A stretch of DNA of 64,000 bases from Palsa-360 sp963719875. Lineage in GTDB: Bacteria > Acidobacteriota > Terriglobia > Acidiferrales > UBA7541. Both the position numbers and the translations under genes were made by a program. Positions 7,685 to 15,906 of this stretch are shown one piece after another. The notes under the pieces are model-generated. The model was not told where the DNA came from and searched no databases. It worked only from the letters and a program-made list of their open reading frames with translations. The first letter of the stretch is position 1, and each line of letters begins with the position of its first letter. Location: assembly GCA_963719875.1 (NCBI GenBank), contig CAVRDJ010000003.1, positions 1 through 64,000 of the forward strand, written 5' to 3'.

Positions 7685-8371
7685 CTACTCGTGCAGGACA
7701 ACACTCAGGAGGGAAGTGTTGATATGAAGCCCGCCATTGTACTTAATGAAGCCCAGTTTCTTGAATTTATTCATGAAAAAATTAACTCGGGAGCGTGTGG
7801 TCCCGATCATTTCCGCCAGCGTCTCTTGCGATACTTTGGGAAGCCTCTTTTGAGGCTGGTCTTGCTTGCCATATTGAGCGAGCAGCAGAAGGGTGCGGGC
7901 CAGCCGTTTCTCGCTGGAGTTAAAGAGCTGATCGATCAAATCCTGCTCAATTCGGATATTCCGCGTAATCATATAAGCCACGAAGCGGTCGGAGAACGCA
8001 TGTTCCGTGTGGAGCACGCGAACCATCTCTTTTTTTTCAATAACAAGTAAGGTCGTGGGCGTGATCGCGGTCGCCGTCCCTATACGAACAACCTGACCTG
8101 CCAAGCTCCCTTCACCAAAAAAGTCACCGGGTCCAAGCATCGCCACGACTGCCTCTTTGCCAACCTCATTGACAACGGACAGCTTTATTCCGCCCTCTTG
8201 AATGTACAAGACATTCTTAGCCGGTTCACCTTGAGAGTAGATCTTCTGTGATTTCCGGTACTCCACAATTCTTCTCGCCACGCCCGCTGAATCGAGAAAA
8301 GCTTGTGCATCGAAAACGGGCGCCTTTATATCTTTGAGTTCTTTGACCATCGCAGTCATGTGCATATTCAT
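7685..8371 (-). CDS. Crp/Fnr-family transcriptional regulator
   Basis: The 228-aa protein has a cyclic-nucleotide-binding beta-roll fold in the first 130 residues (QGEPAKNVLYIQEGGIKL, GDFFGEGSL). A long dimer helix follows, then a C-terminal winged helix with recognition region VSQETLAEMIGTTRSRVNFFMNKF. No N-terminal cysteine cluster of the Fnr type is visible, so oxygen sensing through an iron-sulfur cluster is unlikely. The ligand is unknown. Several ATG codons cluster at the start and none has a clear ribosome-binding site, so the start could be 9 or more bases later. A paralogue lies 59 bp upstream on the same strand. Confidence 0.88.
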   Translation of the reverse strand: MNMHMTAMVKELKDIKAPVFDAQAFLDSAGVARRIVEYRKSQKIYSQGEPAKNVLYIQEGGIKLSVVNEVGKEAVVAMLGPGDFFGEGSLAGQVVRIGTATAITPTTLLVIEKKEMVRVLHTEHAFSDRFVAYMITRNIRIEQDLIDQLFNSSEKRLARTLLLLAQYGKQDQPQKRLPKVSQETLAEMIGTTRSRVNFFMNKFKKLGFIKYNGGLHINTSLLSVVLHE

Positions 8372-8430
8372 AGCTAATGTAACTGAGAAGGGGGATTACT
8401 GTCTGTAGGGTATCCGACACTATCGGTTGA

Positions 8431-9156
8431 TTATTTCAGTCCAATCTCTTGATTATACTGTTGGATAACCTCGTAACACTCGCAGGTGCAGGCTTCGAGT
8501 TTCGTGCGGTTCAGAATCTGAACTGTGCCACGCGTGTACTCGATAATCTGCTTGTTCTGCAAAATACCAGCTGCCAAGCTTAGAGTGGGCCGGTCCGTCC
8601 CTAGCATCGTCGCTAAGAAATCGTGGGTGATAGCGAGCGTCGCGGAATCCACTCTGTCCTGAGTGATGAGTAGCCAGCGCGCGAGGCGTTGTTCAATATT
8701 GTGGAGCCGATTACACGCGGCTGTTTGTGCGAATTGCATCCCCTGAACTATGGCATAGCGGGTCAGAATCCGTTGAAGCTCTGGAGCTGATTTCAAAACG
8801 CTTTGCAATGCGTCAATTCTCACCCTGAACCCGTCTCCTGCGATTTGTACGATCTCGCGCACTTGGTTCCTGTTTATGCCAACCGTCGCCTGTATCCCTG
8901 CAAACCCTTCCCTGCCAACTTCCCCTACTTCAACAGTCCTTCCATCTTCGGTCGCAATTACAAGAGACACCATACCGGTATTCGGAAAATGCACAAACCC
9001 TAGCGGTTGGCCCGGTTCGTAGAGACTCAGATGGTGAGGCATGCTGAGAAATTCTAGTTGAGGAAGAATCAGGGCGTACTCCTTGTCTGGAATTGCTAAA
9101 AGGATCTTGTTGCCTACTCGGTTCCCCGCAGTGGTTGTCCGTTCGTTCGGCTGCAT
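8431..9156 (-). CDS. Crp/Fnr-family transcriptional regulator (second, divergent paralogue)
   Basis: The 241-aa protein has the beta-roll domain seen in many soil-bacterial Crp/Fnr members (PQLEFLSMPHHLSLYEPG, HFPNTGMVSLVIATEDGR, GREGFAGI). A helical linker and the C-terminal DNA-binding domain follow (ITHDFLATMLGTDRPTLSLAAGIL). The C-terminal tail holds CTCECYEVIQQYNQ, a small cysteine group of unknown meaning. It differs strongly from the neighbouring Crp/Fnr protein, so the two are old paralogues rather than a recent duplication. Both are on the minus strand and could share a transcript. Confidence 0.88.
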   Translation of the reverse strand: MQPNERTTTAGNRVGNKILLAIPDKEYALILPQLEFLSMPHHLSLYEPGQPLGFVHFPNTGMVSLVIATEDGRTVEVGEVGREGFAGIQATVGINRNQVREIVQIAGDGFRVRIDALQSVLKSAPELQRILTRYAIVQGMQFAQTAACNRLHNIEQRLARWLLITQDRVDSATLAITHDFLATMLGTDRPTLSLAAGILQNKQIIEYTRGTVQILNRTKLEACTCECYEVIQQYNQEIGLK

Positions 9157-9536
9157 GATTTGAAAGTCTCTCCTCTCAGTAGTCTTATAGTAGTCTCTAG
9201 CCTCTCATGCCCTGCGGGCTCGATCTTTGACATCGCCATCCATTGCCCACGTCTTCTCCCGAGTGAATGGCTCATTGTGGTTGGGGAAGAATAGCATGAG
9301 CGCAGGCTTCGGTTGTCCGATGGCTGGCAAAGTCGAGCCAAGTCCTCTTGTGCTTATCCGTTTAGCTCCACGAAGTACAACTGCTTGTAGGTTGTGGGTT
9401 GCTGCTGGCTACCCAGTCCGAGAAGTATCTGGAGGCGGCCATCGCTGTCCAACTTGGAGGCGCCACGGTCTTGATAAGGCGATCGTTGTGCGCGCCAATA
9501 AGAGGTCTCGTCACTGAAGGGCTTTCTAAACTCGTG
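9157..9536. other. intergenic region without a supported gene
   Basis: No reading frame here has both a start signal and recognisable protein character. On the minus strand a frame from about 9530 to 9354 reads SDETSYWRAQ and later TYKQLYFVELNG. This could be the tail of a decayed gene, but it has no start and no known family. The upstream promoter of the Crp/Fnr gene that starts at 9156 must also lie here. Confidence 0.4.
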
Positions 9537-9768
9537 GGCGGGTGGCCCGGCCTTTGATTTTGAATTTCGGGTGCCCCATCTGTCACGTCGCGTGACAGGT
9601 GGGGCTTTTGAGTTTCTTGATCTAGGCGGGGAAGGGCATCGGTTTGGTTCGCATCGATCCCGTGCGTTGATCCCATCCATGAAGATAAAGTCAAAAGCCC
9701 CAGCCTTCAAAAAACGAAGACTGGGGCACCCGCAACTTCAAAATCATTCAAAGCCCGGGCCACCCGCC
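9537..9768. repeat. inverted-repeat-bounded element (MITE-like) with two inner hairpins
   Basis: The left arm 9537-9578 and the right arm 9722-9768 are complementary over about 42-47 bases with a few differences; both contain GGCGGGTGGCCCGG and CGGGTGCCCCA. Inside are two more hairpins, at 9575-9604 (CCCCATCTGTCACG against CGTGACAGGTGGGG) and 9697-9726 (GCCCCAGCCTTC against GAAGACTGGGGC). No protein is encoded. The layout resembles a non-autonomous transposon or a composite of repeat units. Confidence 0.65.
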
Positions 9769-9873
9769 AAAGCTGAGACTTGAACTTTTGGCAAGACACC
9801 TTAACTTATGTCTCTCACATTGCACCTGGACACCGCCTGATGATTTTCATCACGTTGGGTATCCAACATGGCC

Positions 9874-10296
9874 CTACCGGCTGGGAGTAGTGACGTGCTC
9901 CGGCGCTTCTTGTGGCGCGTTTAAGGGCGAAATCTCCATCTGGTCGCCTACCTTCGTCCCCGTGCGATAGATCGTGTGCGGCGGCAGTTCCAACACACTG
10001 GCGGCTTTCAAGGACACCCTCGAAATGCGAAACGGCCGCACGTACTCTTCCACGTGAACAACCTGCTTCTCTTTGCTAAGAAAAATCAAATCGATCGAGA
10101 ACATCATCCCGATCGTGTGGACTCCGCACGAAGGCACAATCCAGAGACCTGTGCCAATCTTGGCCCACCGTTTGGTTTTTCCGAGCAGCCCAACCAGACG
10201 GCGCATGTAACTGTTCGCCACATCCGCTTCGGTGGCAACGAACGCCTCACGGGTTCTGTTATATACATACACTCTGGCTTGCCGCTGGGTGGTCAC
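9874..10296 (-). CDS. DUF192 family protein
   Basis: The 140-aa protein shows the family pattern: MRRLVGLLGK near residue 31, then GLWIVPSCGVHTIGMMFSID, VVHVEEYVRP and a final ASVLELPPHTIYRTG segment. DUF192 proteins are small beta-rich proteins, often secreted, with no settled function. This copy has no clear signal peptide. The start is GTG 10296 with GGGA just upstream. It is the last gene of a minus-strand group that begins with a prepilin peptidase, and DUF192 genes often occur near pilus assembly genes. Confidence 0.85.
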   Translation of the reverse strand: MTTQRQARVYVYNRTREAFVATEADVANSYMRRLVGLLGKTKRWAKIGTGLWIVPSCGVHTIGMMFSIDLIFLSKEKQVVHVEEYVRPFRISRVSLKAASVLELPPHTIYRTGTKVGDQMEISPLNAPQEAPEHVTTPSR

Positions 10297-10350
10297 TCCC
10301 GGTGTTCTCCGATTCTGCCCGCCATTTGATATTTGAATCGAACCAAATTT

Positions 10351-10449
10351 CTACTCAAACGCTTTATGTCGGCGCCGCCAAATGATGATGCACAGCACTA
10401 CGATGGCCATAACGCCGCATGCCAATCGAAACAGTGTGTTCAATCTCAT
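10351..10449 (-). CDS. 32-aa single-span membrane peptide candidate
   Basis: The reading frame begins at ATG 10449 with a strong ribosome-binding site (GGGAAGGAAA directly upstream) and ends at TAG 10351. The peptide is MRLNTLFRLACGVMAIVVL followed by CIIIW and a basic tail with RRRH. It has one hydrophobic helix followed by positive charge, typical of a tiny inner-membrane protein. It sits between the prepilin peptidase and DUF192 genes on the same strand. The function is unknown. Confidence 0.5.
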   Translation of the reverse strand: MRLNTLFRLACGVMAIVVLCIIIWRRRHKAFE

Positions 10450-10521
10450 TTTCCTTCCCTCAATCGATGAATCTTTCCCAACGCTCTGTTCCCTCCGCCG
10501 CAGCGAACGCCGGACGCGCGA

Positions 10522-10602
10522 TCATGTTCTCCAAAAAATACTCAACACGAGGCCGGAGAAGACTGCGACGGCCGGACCGATCACCATTCGATTACGACCC
10601 AT
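10522..10602 (-). CDS. 26-aa hydrophobic peptide candidate
   Basis: ATG 10602 to TGA 10522 encodes MGRNRMVIGPAVAVFSGLVL followed by SIFWRT, a basic start and one hydrophobic segment. AAGGAT lies about 10 bases upstream, a fair but not strong ribosome-binding site. It lies 26 bp after the prepilin peptidase stop on the same strand. Short hydrophobic frames occur by chance, so this is tentative. Confidence 0.3.
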   Translation of the reverse strand: MGRNRMVIGPAVAVFSGLVLSIFWRT

Positions 10603-10628
10603 AGATCAGAGATCCTTATCAAACGTCA

Positions 10629-11162
10629 TCACCATTTCCATCGCGTTGCCAGGAAACACAGAAAAGTAGCAATCGCTGCCGCGACACCAAACGGGAGTTT
10701 CAGCAGGTCCGGATTATCCAGTGATATGTCCGGAAACGCTCGCAGGCCGAAGGAAAGAGAACCTTGGACCAAAATGGACAAATTCATGAAGGTTTCTTTC
10801 ACCCGTTTGGCCCGAACGATCATCACCATGGCCATGATTCCCGACAAGAAAATGGCGCCCACCAGAACGAACCACATCATCGCGGGCCCCAAGATCGCTC
10901 CGAATGCGGCCATTAATTTCCAGTCACCAGCTCCCATGGCACGCAGCAGAACCATCGGCAACAGACTGATCAAAGCCAAAAACATCCCCTCGAGAGCCAT
11001 GGCCAGACCATGCGAGCCAGACTGAAGCGTGTGCAAGGCCATGCCGAGCAGCGCCCCAGTCACCGTGAGCCAATTGGGAATGCGGCGAGTGCGCCAGTCG
11101 AGCCAACCGCCCGCAAGCCCTACCGCCATCGCCAATGCCCAGATTTTCGTCGTCGATTCCAT
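10629..11162 (-). CDS. prepilin peptidase, A24 family (TadV/CpaA-like)
   Basis: The 177-aa polytopic membrane protein carries both aspartate motifs of type IV prepilin peptidases: DWRTRRIPNWL near the N-terminus and GAGDWKLMAAFG in the middle. It has about five to six hydrophobic segments. It lacks the N-terminal methyltransferase domain of PilD and is short, so it fits the TadV/CpaA branch that processes Flp pilins. No Flp pilin or Tad secretion gene is nearby. ATG 11162 was chosen; an in-frame TTG at 11180 is an alternative. Confidence 0.85.
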   Translation of the reverse strand: MESTTKIWALAMAVGLAGGWLDWRTRRIPNWLTVTGALLGMALHTLQSGSHGLAMALEGMFLALISLLPMVLLRAMGAGDWKLMAAFGAILGPAMMWFVLVGAIFLSGIMAMVMIVRAKRVKETFMNLSILVQGSLSFGLRAFPDISLDNPDLLKLPFGVAAAIATFLCFLATRWKW

Positions 11163-11838
11163 GGATCTTTCCGCTTTCAAAGTCAGGGTCTTGAGTACGT
11201 TTAGCTATCCGGCTCCTGCGAGCTGATCCATCCAACAAGTCCTCTGAACTGGAGCCGCAGCTCTATCATCAACGGCAGCGGCGTCATTCGAGGCGACGGC
11301 CGCAGCCACATTGACAATTTCTGCCGCAAAGCTTTGGCATACCGCTTTCACCCAATTTTTGAAGTTAGCGGCAAATTCAGATCGCAATCACCCGTTCCGC
11401 TTAAAGCAGATCGTGCACCACTCTCTAGAACTCTCCAGATTCGCAAGATGGTCTTTGTTTTGAATAGGATGGAAGCAGACATCTTATCCTTTTAGACCCG
11501 CGCAACGCTCGTACGCTAGAAAGCGTCACGGTTTGATGACGCGTACCAACCCAATAAATTATGATTTGGTGACGCTTTACATTCACAGGGGTGGCGTCTG
11601 GGACATGCGGAGGGATCTAGACTGTTGGAATGGTAGACGATTGGCGCTCCATTAAGGCGGGATTGTTTCCTCGCGCGCCATTTGACAACCGCCCCCGGCT
11701 CCAGACATTAAGAGGAAGATAATGGAGCGGTTATTTCGCCTGTCTGAGTCAAACTATTGGACTTGAAGAGTTTCGTGTCAACGATCTCAGAAAAATGGTC
11801 CTTGAGGAACTCCGCGAAAGAGGGTGGGGAGCCCGGCT
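11163..11838. other. intergenic region of about 680 bp with an inverted repeat
   Basis: No convincing gene is present. Two tiny plus-strand frames (from ATG 11630 and ATG 11722) are 30 and 14 codons long and look accidental. The clearest element is the inverted repeat at 11520-11578, listed separately. The region lies between the 3' end of the sigma54 regulator gene and the start of the prepilin peptidase gene, so the peptidase promoter should be in its left part. Confidence 0.4.
11520..11578. promoter_or_regulatory. inverted repeat AAAGCGTCAC / GTGACGCTTT, possible activator site
   Basis: The two 9-10 bp arms are about 39 bases apart with an A/T-rich middle. A third related half-site (GATGACGCG) lies between them. 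Spaced half-sites of this kind are used by enhancer-binding regulators. The neighbouring gene encodes such a regulator, but no sigma54 promoter (GG-N10-GC) was identified next to it. Confidence 0.3.
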
Positions 11839-13302
11839 TCAGGAGACCTGCTGGGATCCCGGAAGTGTTTGTTGCGTATGCGCGCGAAGATTGTCTTCTT
11901 CGTACTGACTAATTTCAAGCTGATTGATGAGCCTGTGCAAATATCCACGCGCCACGCCTAAGCTACGCGCGGTCTCAACTTTGTTCCACCCAAACCTGCG
12001 GAGCGCCCTAAGAATGAGCCTGCGTTTGAATTGGCGGATCTCTCCTTCATAAGAACCGGTGGGGTTCACCGCACGGCCGGAAGCGCTGAACGTCTCCGCT
12101 TCATGAGGGATTCCACGAATATTCAAAGGCAGATGGGAAACATCCACGGTCTGTCCCTCCGATAGGACGGCGGCGCGTTGCACGGCATTTTCGAGTTCCC
12201 GGACATTCCCGGGCCAAGAATATTCCTCGAGAGCAACCAATGCCTGATGTGAAAACCGCTTTACATTCTTGTTGAATCGCTGGGCCGCAGCGACGAGGAA
12301 CAACTGCGCGAGCAGAACGATATCGTCACGACGTTCGCGGAGCGGGGGGATATGCATATGAACGACATTTAGCCGGTAAAAAAGATCCTCGCGAAATTTG
12401 TTCCGCTGCACCATTTCCGGCAGATTGTTATGCGTCGCGCTGATTAGCCGGATGTTCACGTTTACAGTCGCGTTGCCGCCCAGCCTCTCAAAACTGCGCT
12501 CCTGCAGGACGCGAAGCAATTTGGGTTGGAGCCCCAATCCTAAGTCGCCGATTTCATCAAGAAACAAACTTCCCTGGTCCGCGTTCTCAATGCGGCCTCG
12601 GCGCATGGCAATCGCACCCGTGAACGCGCCCCGCTCGTGGCCAAAGAGTTCGTCCTCAATCAGCGTGTCCGGCAAGTTGGCACAGGAAAATGCAATGAAC
12701 GGACGAGCAGCCCGCAGGCTGGTTTGGTGGATCGCTCGAGCGAGCAACTCCTTACCGGTTCCTGTTTCTCCTGTGATCAACACATTGACATCGCAAGGAC
12801 CAATTTTCAGCGCCAGGGCAAACAATTCCTGCATGGCCGGAGTGGTGCCGTGCAGGTCGTGGAGTCTTGTGGCCCCCGCGACGCTGGACCGCAGCCGCTG
12901 AATTTCCCTTTCCGCTGCCTGGAACTTGAACGCCCTTCGCAGAATGAGCCGGAGCTCCACCATGTTCGGCGGATGGGAAATGCTGTCATAAGCGCCAAGT
13001 TCCATCACCTTCAGATTCAAGTCCGAGCTGCCGTCGTCATGAAGCACAACCACGGGGGGATGAACAGGAAGCCCGATCAACTCTTGCAGGAACCGCAACC
13101 CATCTTCTTGCGGTCCAGAAGGGCAAGTAGCCCGAAGGTCGATTAGCAGAACGTCACACCATTCCTTCATCTCGCCGAATTTGCTGACCTGGAATTCGCC
13201 GAGGGTGCGCGTGATGAAACTACTACCCAGCACTCTGGTGAGGGCTTGCACCAGGCCTGAATCGAGTGTCGCAAAACAGACACGGATCTCCTGATCAGAC
13301 AA
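11839..13302 (-). CDS. sigma54-dependent transcriptional regulator (NtrC-like, degenerate receiver)
   Basis: The 487-aa protein has three parts. Residues 1-135 form a receiver-like domain. Residues 150-390 form the AAA+ domain with Walker A GETGTGKE, the sigma54-contact loop GAFTGA, Walker B GSLFLDEIGDL and the arginine finger region FREDLFYRLN. The C-terminus is a Fis-type helix-turn-helix (ETARSLGVARGYLHRLI). In the receiver the usual lysine is replaced (SISHP instead of a KP pair) and the threonine position reads HDD, so it may not respond to phosphorylation normally. The start is TTG 13302, which has AGGAGG exactly 7 bases upstream; the nearer ATG is out of frame. Confidence 0.92.
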   Translation of the reverse strand: MSDQEIRVCFATLDSGLVQALTRVLGSSFITRTLGEFQVSKFGEMKEWCDVLLIDLRATCPSGPQEDGLRFLQELIGLPVHPPVVVLHDDGSSDLNLKVMELGAYDSISHPPNMVELRLILRRAFKFQAAEREIQRLRSSVAGATRLHDLHGTTPAMQELFALALKIGPCDVNVLITGETGTGKELLARAIHQTSLRAARPFIAFSCANLPDTLIEDELFGHERGAFTGAIAMRRGRIENADQGSLFLDEIGDLGLGLQPKLLRVLQERSFERLGGNATVNVNIRLISATHNNLPEMVQRNKFREDLFYRLNVVHMHIPPLRERRDDIVLLAQLFLVAAAQRFNKNVKRFSHQALVALEEYSWPGNVRELENAVQRAAVLSEGQTVDVSHLPLNIRGIPHEAETFSASGRAVNPTGSYEGEIRQFKRRLILRALRRFGWNKVETARSLGVARGYLHRLINQLEISQYEEDNLRAHTQQTLPGSQQVS

Positions 13303-13773
13303 GCGTCATCCTCCTGAGATTGCGCGGGACTGTAAGAAGAAATGCACACGTGATACCAAAACAGCACAAGAAGTAGGAATTCGATTTAAAGCAACTTTAA
13401 ACTCAACCGTAACAGAAGTTTGCGTGCGCACGAATGTTCACGGTGCGTAAAGAACGCAACGTGCGTGCGATCCGATTTCTGAATCAAGTGGGGAAGTGCT
13501 TGGGTTCATTAGTGTTAAAGTATTGCGGTACTGAGGGACCCATTACTCTTTCGGCTCAGCCGCAGGCAGAGTGCGTTTACACAAGCAGCAGGGCATCACG
13601 GAGACCCGCCGGTGCGGATGTTTTCCGGCGGAATACCGACAAGGAGCTCGAGAACAACCGGTATTCCCGCTCGCATTGCCGGCTGGAACTTCCAACTGCT
13701 GAAAACGGTGTCCAATGACGCCGGACCGAGCCCCATGATCCCATTCGGCGTCGCGGAGTATTGAACAACGATA
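13303..13773. other. intergenic region of about 470 bp
   Basis: The left part carries several copies of TGCGTGCG-like words (GTGCGCACG, GTGCGTAAAG, ACGTGCGTGCG) between 13420 and 13470, close to the start of the sigma54 regulator gene. They may be binding sites. The right part holds the minus-strand TonB-like remnant listed separately. No complete gene is seen. Confidence 0.45.
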
Positions 13774-13796
13774 ATGTCCAAATTCTGGCGAAACAC
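13596..13796 (-). pseudogene. remnant of a TonB C-terminal-like domain
   Basis: The minus frame reads LDTVFSSWKFQPAMRAGIPV followed by VLELLVGIP. This matches the end of TonB/TolA C-terminal domains, where W-x-F-x-P-A and G-x-P-V are conserved. Only about 60 residues remain. The upstream end runs into the start of the divergent VWFA gene and no promoter or proper start is seen. It is probably the tail of a once longer protein, although a very short expressed gene from GTG 13796 cannot be excluded. Confidence 0.4.
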
Positions 13797-14724
13797 AATT
13801 CGATATACAGGCCTGGCCGTGTTCGTTGCGCTTGTCTTCCGAATCCCGGTTCAAGCGCAAGACCAGGGCCAGGGCACCATTCGCGTGGACGTGAACCTTG
13901 TATTGGTTGACGCGACCGTGAAGACGAAAGACGGTCAAATCATGTCCAATCTAAAGAAGGACGACTTCGAGGTCCGCGAAGACGGCGCTGCGCAAAAAGT
14001 AGAGGTATTCAGCCGCGACGAATTGCCCGTGAATGTTGCGCTTGTTTTGGATCTGAGCGATTCGATTGGTCCATTTCTGGGCCCGCTGCGTGGCGCCGCG
14101 ACGATCGCCCTCGCGGCTCTCAAGCCCGAGGACGAGGCGGCGCTGTTTACCTTCTCGACCGAAGCCGAATTGCGCCTGCCCCTCACGAAAGACAAGAATA
14201 AGATCGCCGATCAGATCAATACATTCCAGGCGCGCGGCGCTACCAACATCAATGACGGCATCTTCGTCGCCGCCGAATATCTTCTCAAGGCGCCCCCGAA
14301 TGGCCGCCGGGTGATCATCCTGATCAGCGATGACGTTGGCACGGATGCGGGTGGGCAAGGGACGCGCGACATCGTCACCGAAGCGATCGCCGCGGATGCG
14401 GTCTTATATAACTTGAAAATACCCGGATACAACCCGCCGGCAACTCGCTTCGCGGCGAGCATGATTCCCGGCCTGGTGAACATTCGCAAAGTGATGGACG
14501 CGACGGGCGGGGAACTCTTTGACGTCCAGGACGTGGCGCATCTGGATTCCGTATTCAGCGCTCTGATTCAGCGAATCAAAACGCGCTACACATTGGGATA
14601 TTACACGATGGCAAATGGAGCCGAGGGAAAGCCACACAAGCTGGATGTTCGTCTCACCCCCTCATTTGGAAAAAAAGGGCGCGATTACTCCATTTTGGCA
14701 AAGAACGGTTATTACATTCATTAG
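13774..14724 (+). CDS. secreted VWFA-related domain protein (acidobacterial type)
   Basis: The 316-aa protein starts with a signal peptide (about residues 1-29, ending near VQAQDQ). A short beta domain follows (VNLVLVDATVKTKDG, KKDDFEVREDG), then a von Willebrand A-like domain starting at NVALVLDLSDSIG. The D-x-S-x-S-type metal site is altered to D-L-S-D-S. Proteins of this layout are abundant in Acidobacteriota (the VWFA-related family TIGR03436). They are exported and probably mediate binding. Their partners are unknown. A second member lies at 21009-21950. Confidence 0.85.
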   Translation: MSKFWRNTIRYTGLAVFVALVFRIPVQAQDQGQGTIRVDVNLVLVDATVKTKDGQIMSNLKKDDFEVREDGAAQKVEVFSRDELPVNVALVLDLSDSIGPFLGPLRGAATIALAALKPEDEAALFTFSTEAELRLPLTKDKNKIADQINTFQARGATNINDGIFVAAEYLLKAPPNGRRVIILISDDVGTDAGGQGTRDIVTEAIAADAVLYNLKIPGYNPPATRFAASMIPGLVNIRKVMDATGGELFDVQDVAHLDSVFSALIQRIKTRYTLGYYTMANGAEGKPHKLDVRLTPSFGKKGRDYSILAKNGYYIH

Positions 14725-14795
14725 GGAATGCGGAGCGCAATCGCGTCAAATCCCTGCAAATTTAATATAGCGGCGGCCCGCCCAGAAGTGAGGCG

Positions 14796-15878
14796 ATGAT
14801 AAAGCTTTCCGTTCTTGACCAATCACCCGTGTCCGATGGATTTACTCCGGCGGATGCGCTACGGAATACCATCGAGTTGGCCCGCCTGGCCGACCAGCTC
14901 GGCTACGAGCGGTATTGGATCGCCGAACATCATGCCATCGTGACGCTGGCTAGCCCGGCCCCCGAGATTCTGATCGCGAGGCTTGGCGCCGAAACTTCCG
15001 GTATCCGCATCGGATCCGGCGGCGTGCTGCTGCCCCATTATAGTCCTCTGAAGGTCGCGGAAAATTTTCGAATGCTTCACGCACTGTATCCGGGCCGCAT
15101 CGATCTTGGCATCGGCCGCGCGCCTGGAGGAAGCGGCCTCGAGGCCTTCGCTTTGCGGCGAGATCGCAGCGAGCGTCTCCAGAATGACGATTTTGAAGAG
15201 CAGTTGCTGGAGTTACTCGCATTCCTTCATCATGATTTTCCGTCCGAACATCCATTCGCTCGCATCAAAGTTTCGCCGGACATGCCCGGTGCGCCTGACG
15301 TTTGGCTGCTTGGTTCCAGTTCGTGGAGCTCCGCCGTCGCTGCAAAATTGGGCCTTCCCTATGCGTTTGCGCACTTCATAACGCCGGAGGAAACCCCGAT
15401 GTCGCTGGAGTTTTATCGCTCGAATTTCCAGCGGTCGAAACACCTCGACCAGCCGCGAGCGATCGTCGCTCTTGGAGTGATTTGTGCCGACACGGAAACC
15501 GAAGCGAAACGCCTGTACACCAGCACTCAGCTGCACATTCGACGCATTCGCCTCCAGGGCAAACGACTTCCTGTTCCTACTCCCGACCAAGCCATCGCAG
15601 AACTCGGGAAATTTGCATTTGGGGCCGATACAGTGGTGCGCGGGACCGGCGAATGGCCTCGGTACGTTGTGGGTGCGCCCGAACAGGTCCGCGATGAACT
15701 CGAGCGCATGGCGAGTAATCTGAAGGTTGCGGAAATGATGGTTATTGCCGTCCTGCACGATTATCAAGCCCGACTGCGGTCGTATCAGGTCCTCGCCGAA
15801 GCATTCAACCTTTCCGCTCGGACTTCAAATACTCCACTCGATCCTGCTTCCCGCATGCCGGGTGGCCCAGTCCTGTAA
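14796..15878 (+). CDS. LLM-class flavin-dependent oxidoreductase (luciferase-like)
   Basis: The 360-aa protein is a full-length member of the bacterial-luciferase superfamily. The N-terminus is LSVLDQSPVSDG, followed by ERYWIAEHHA, the RIGSGGVLLPHYSPLKVAE segment and LYPGRIDLGIGRAPG, all typical of the YhbW/MsnO8-like branch. Such enzymes use reduced FMN and oxygen or F420-type cofactors; the substrate cannot be told. AGTGAGG lies about 5 bases before ATG. It stands alone; downstream is an insertion sequence that stops 28 bases after its stop codon. Confidence 0.88.
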   Translation: MIKLSVLDQSPVSDGFTPADALRNTIELARLADQLGYERYWIAEHHAIVTLASPAPEILIARLGAETSGIRIGSGGVLLPHYSPLKVAENFRMLHALYPGRIDLGIGRAPGGSGLEAFALRRDRSERLQNDDFEEQLLELLAFLHHDFPSEHPFARIKVSPDMPGAPDVWLLGSSSWSSAVAAKLGLPYAFAHFITPEETPMSLEFYRSNFQRSKHLDQPRAIVALGVICADTETEAKRLYTSTQLHIRRIRLQGKRLPVPTPDQAIAELGKFAFGADTVVRGTGEWPRYVVGAPEQVRDELERMASNLKVAEMMVIAVLHDYQARLRSYQVLAEAFNLSARTSNTPLDPASRMPGGPVL

Positions 15879-15906
15879 TTCTGCCTTGCGGATGGCGTTA
15901 TTGAAC

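Noticed and set aside
11630..11880. Plus-strand short frames including LRKMVLEELRERGW, resembling an integrase N-terminus
   Set aside because: Only about 20 residues are suggestive, with no continuation and overlap with the sigma54 gene.
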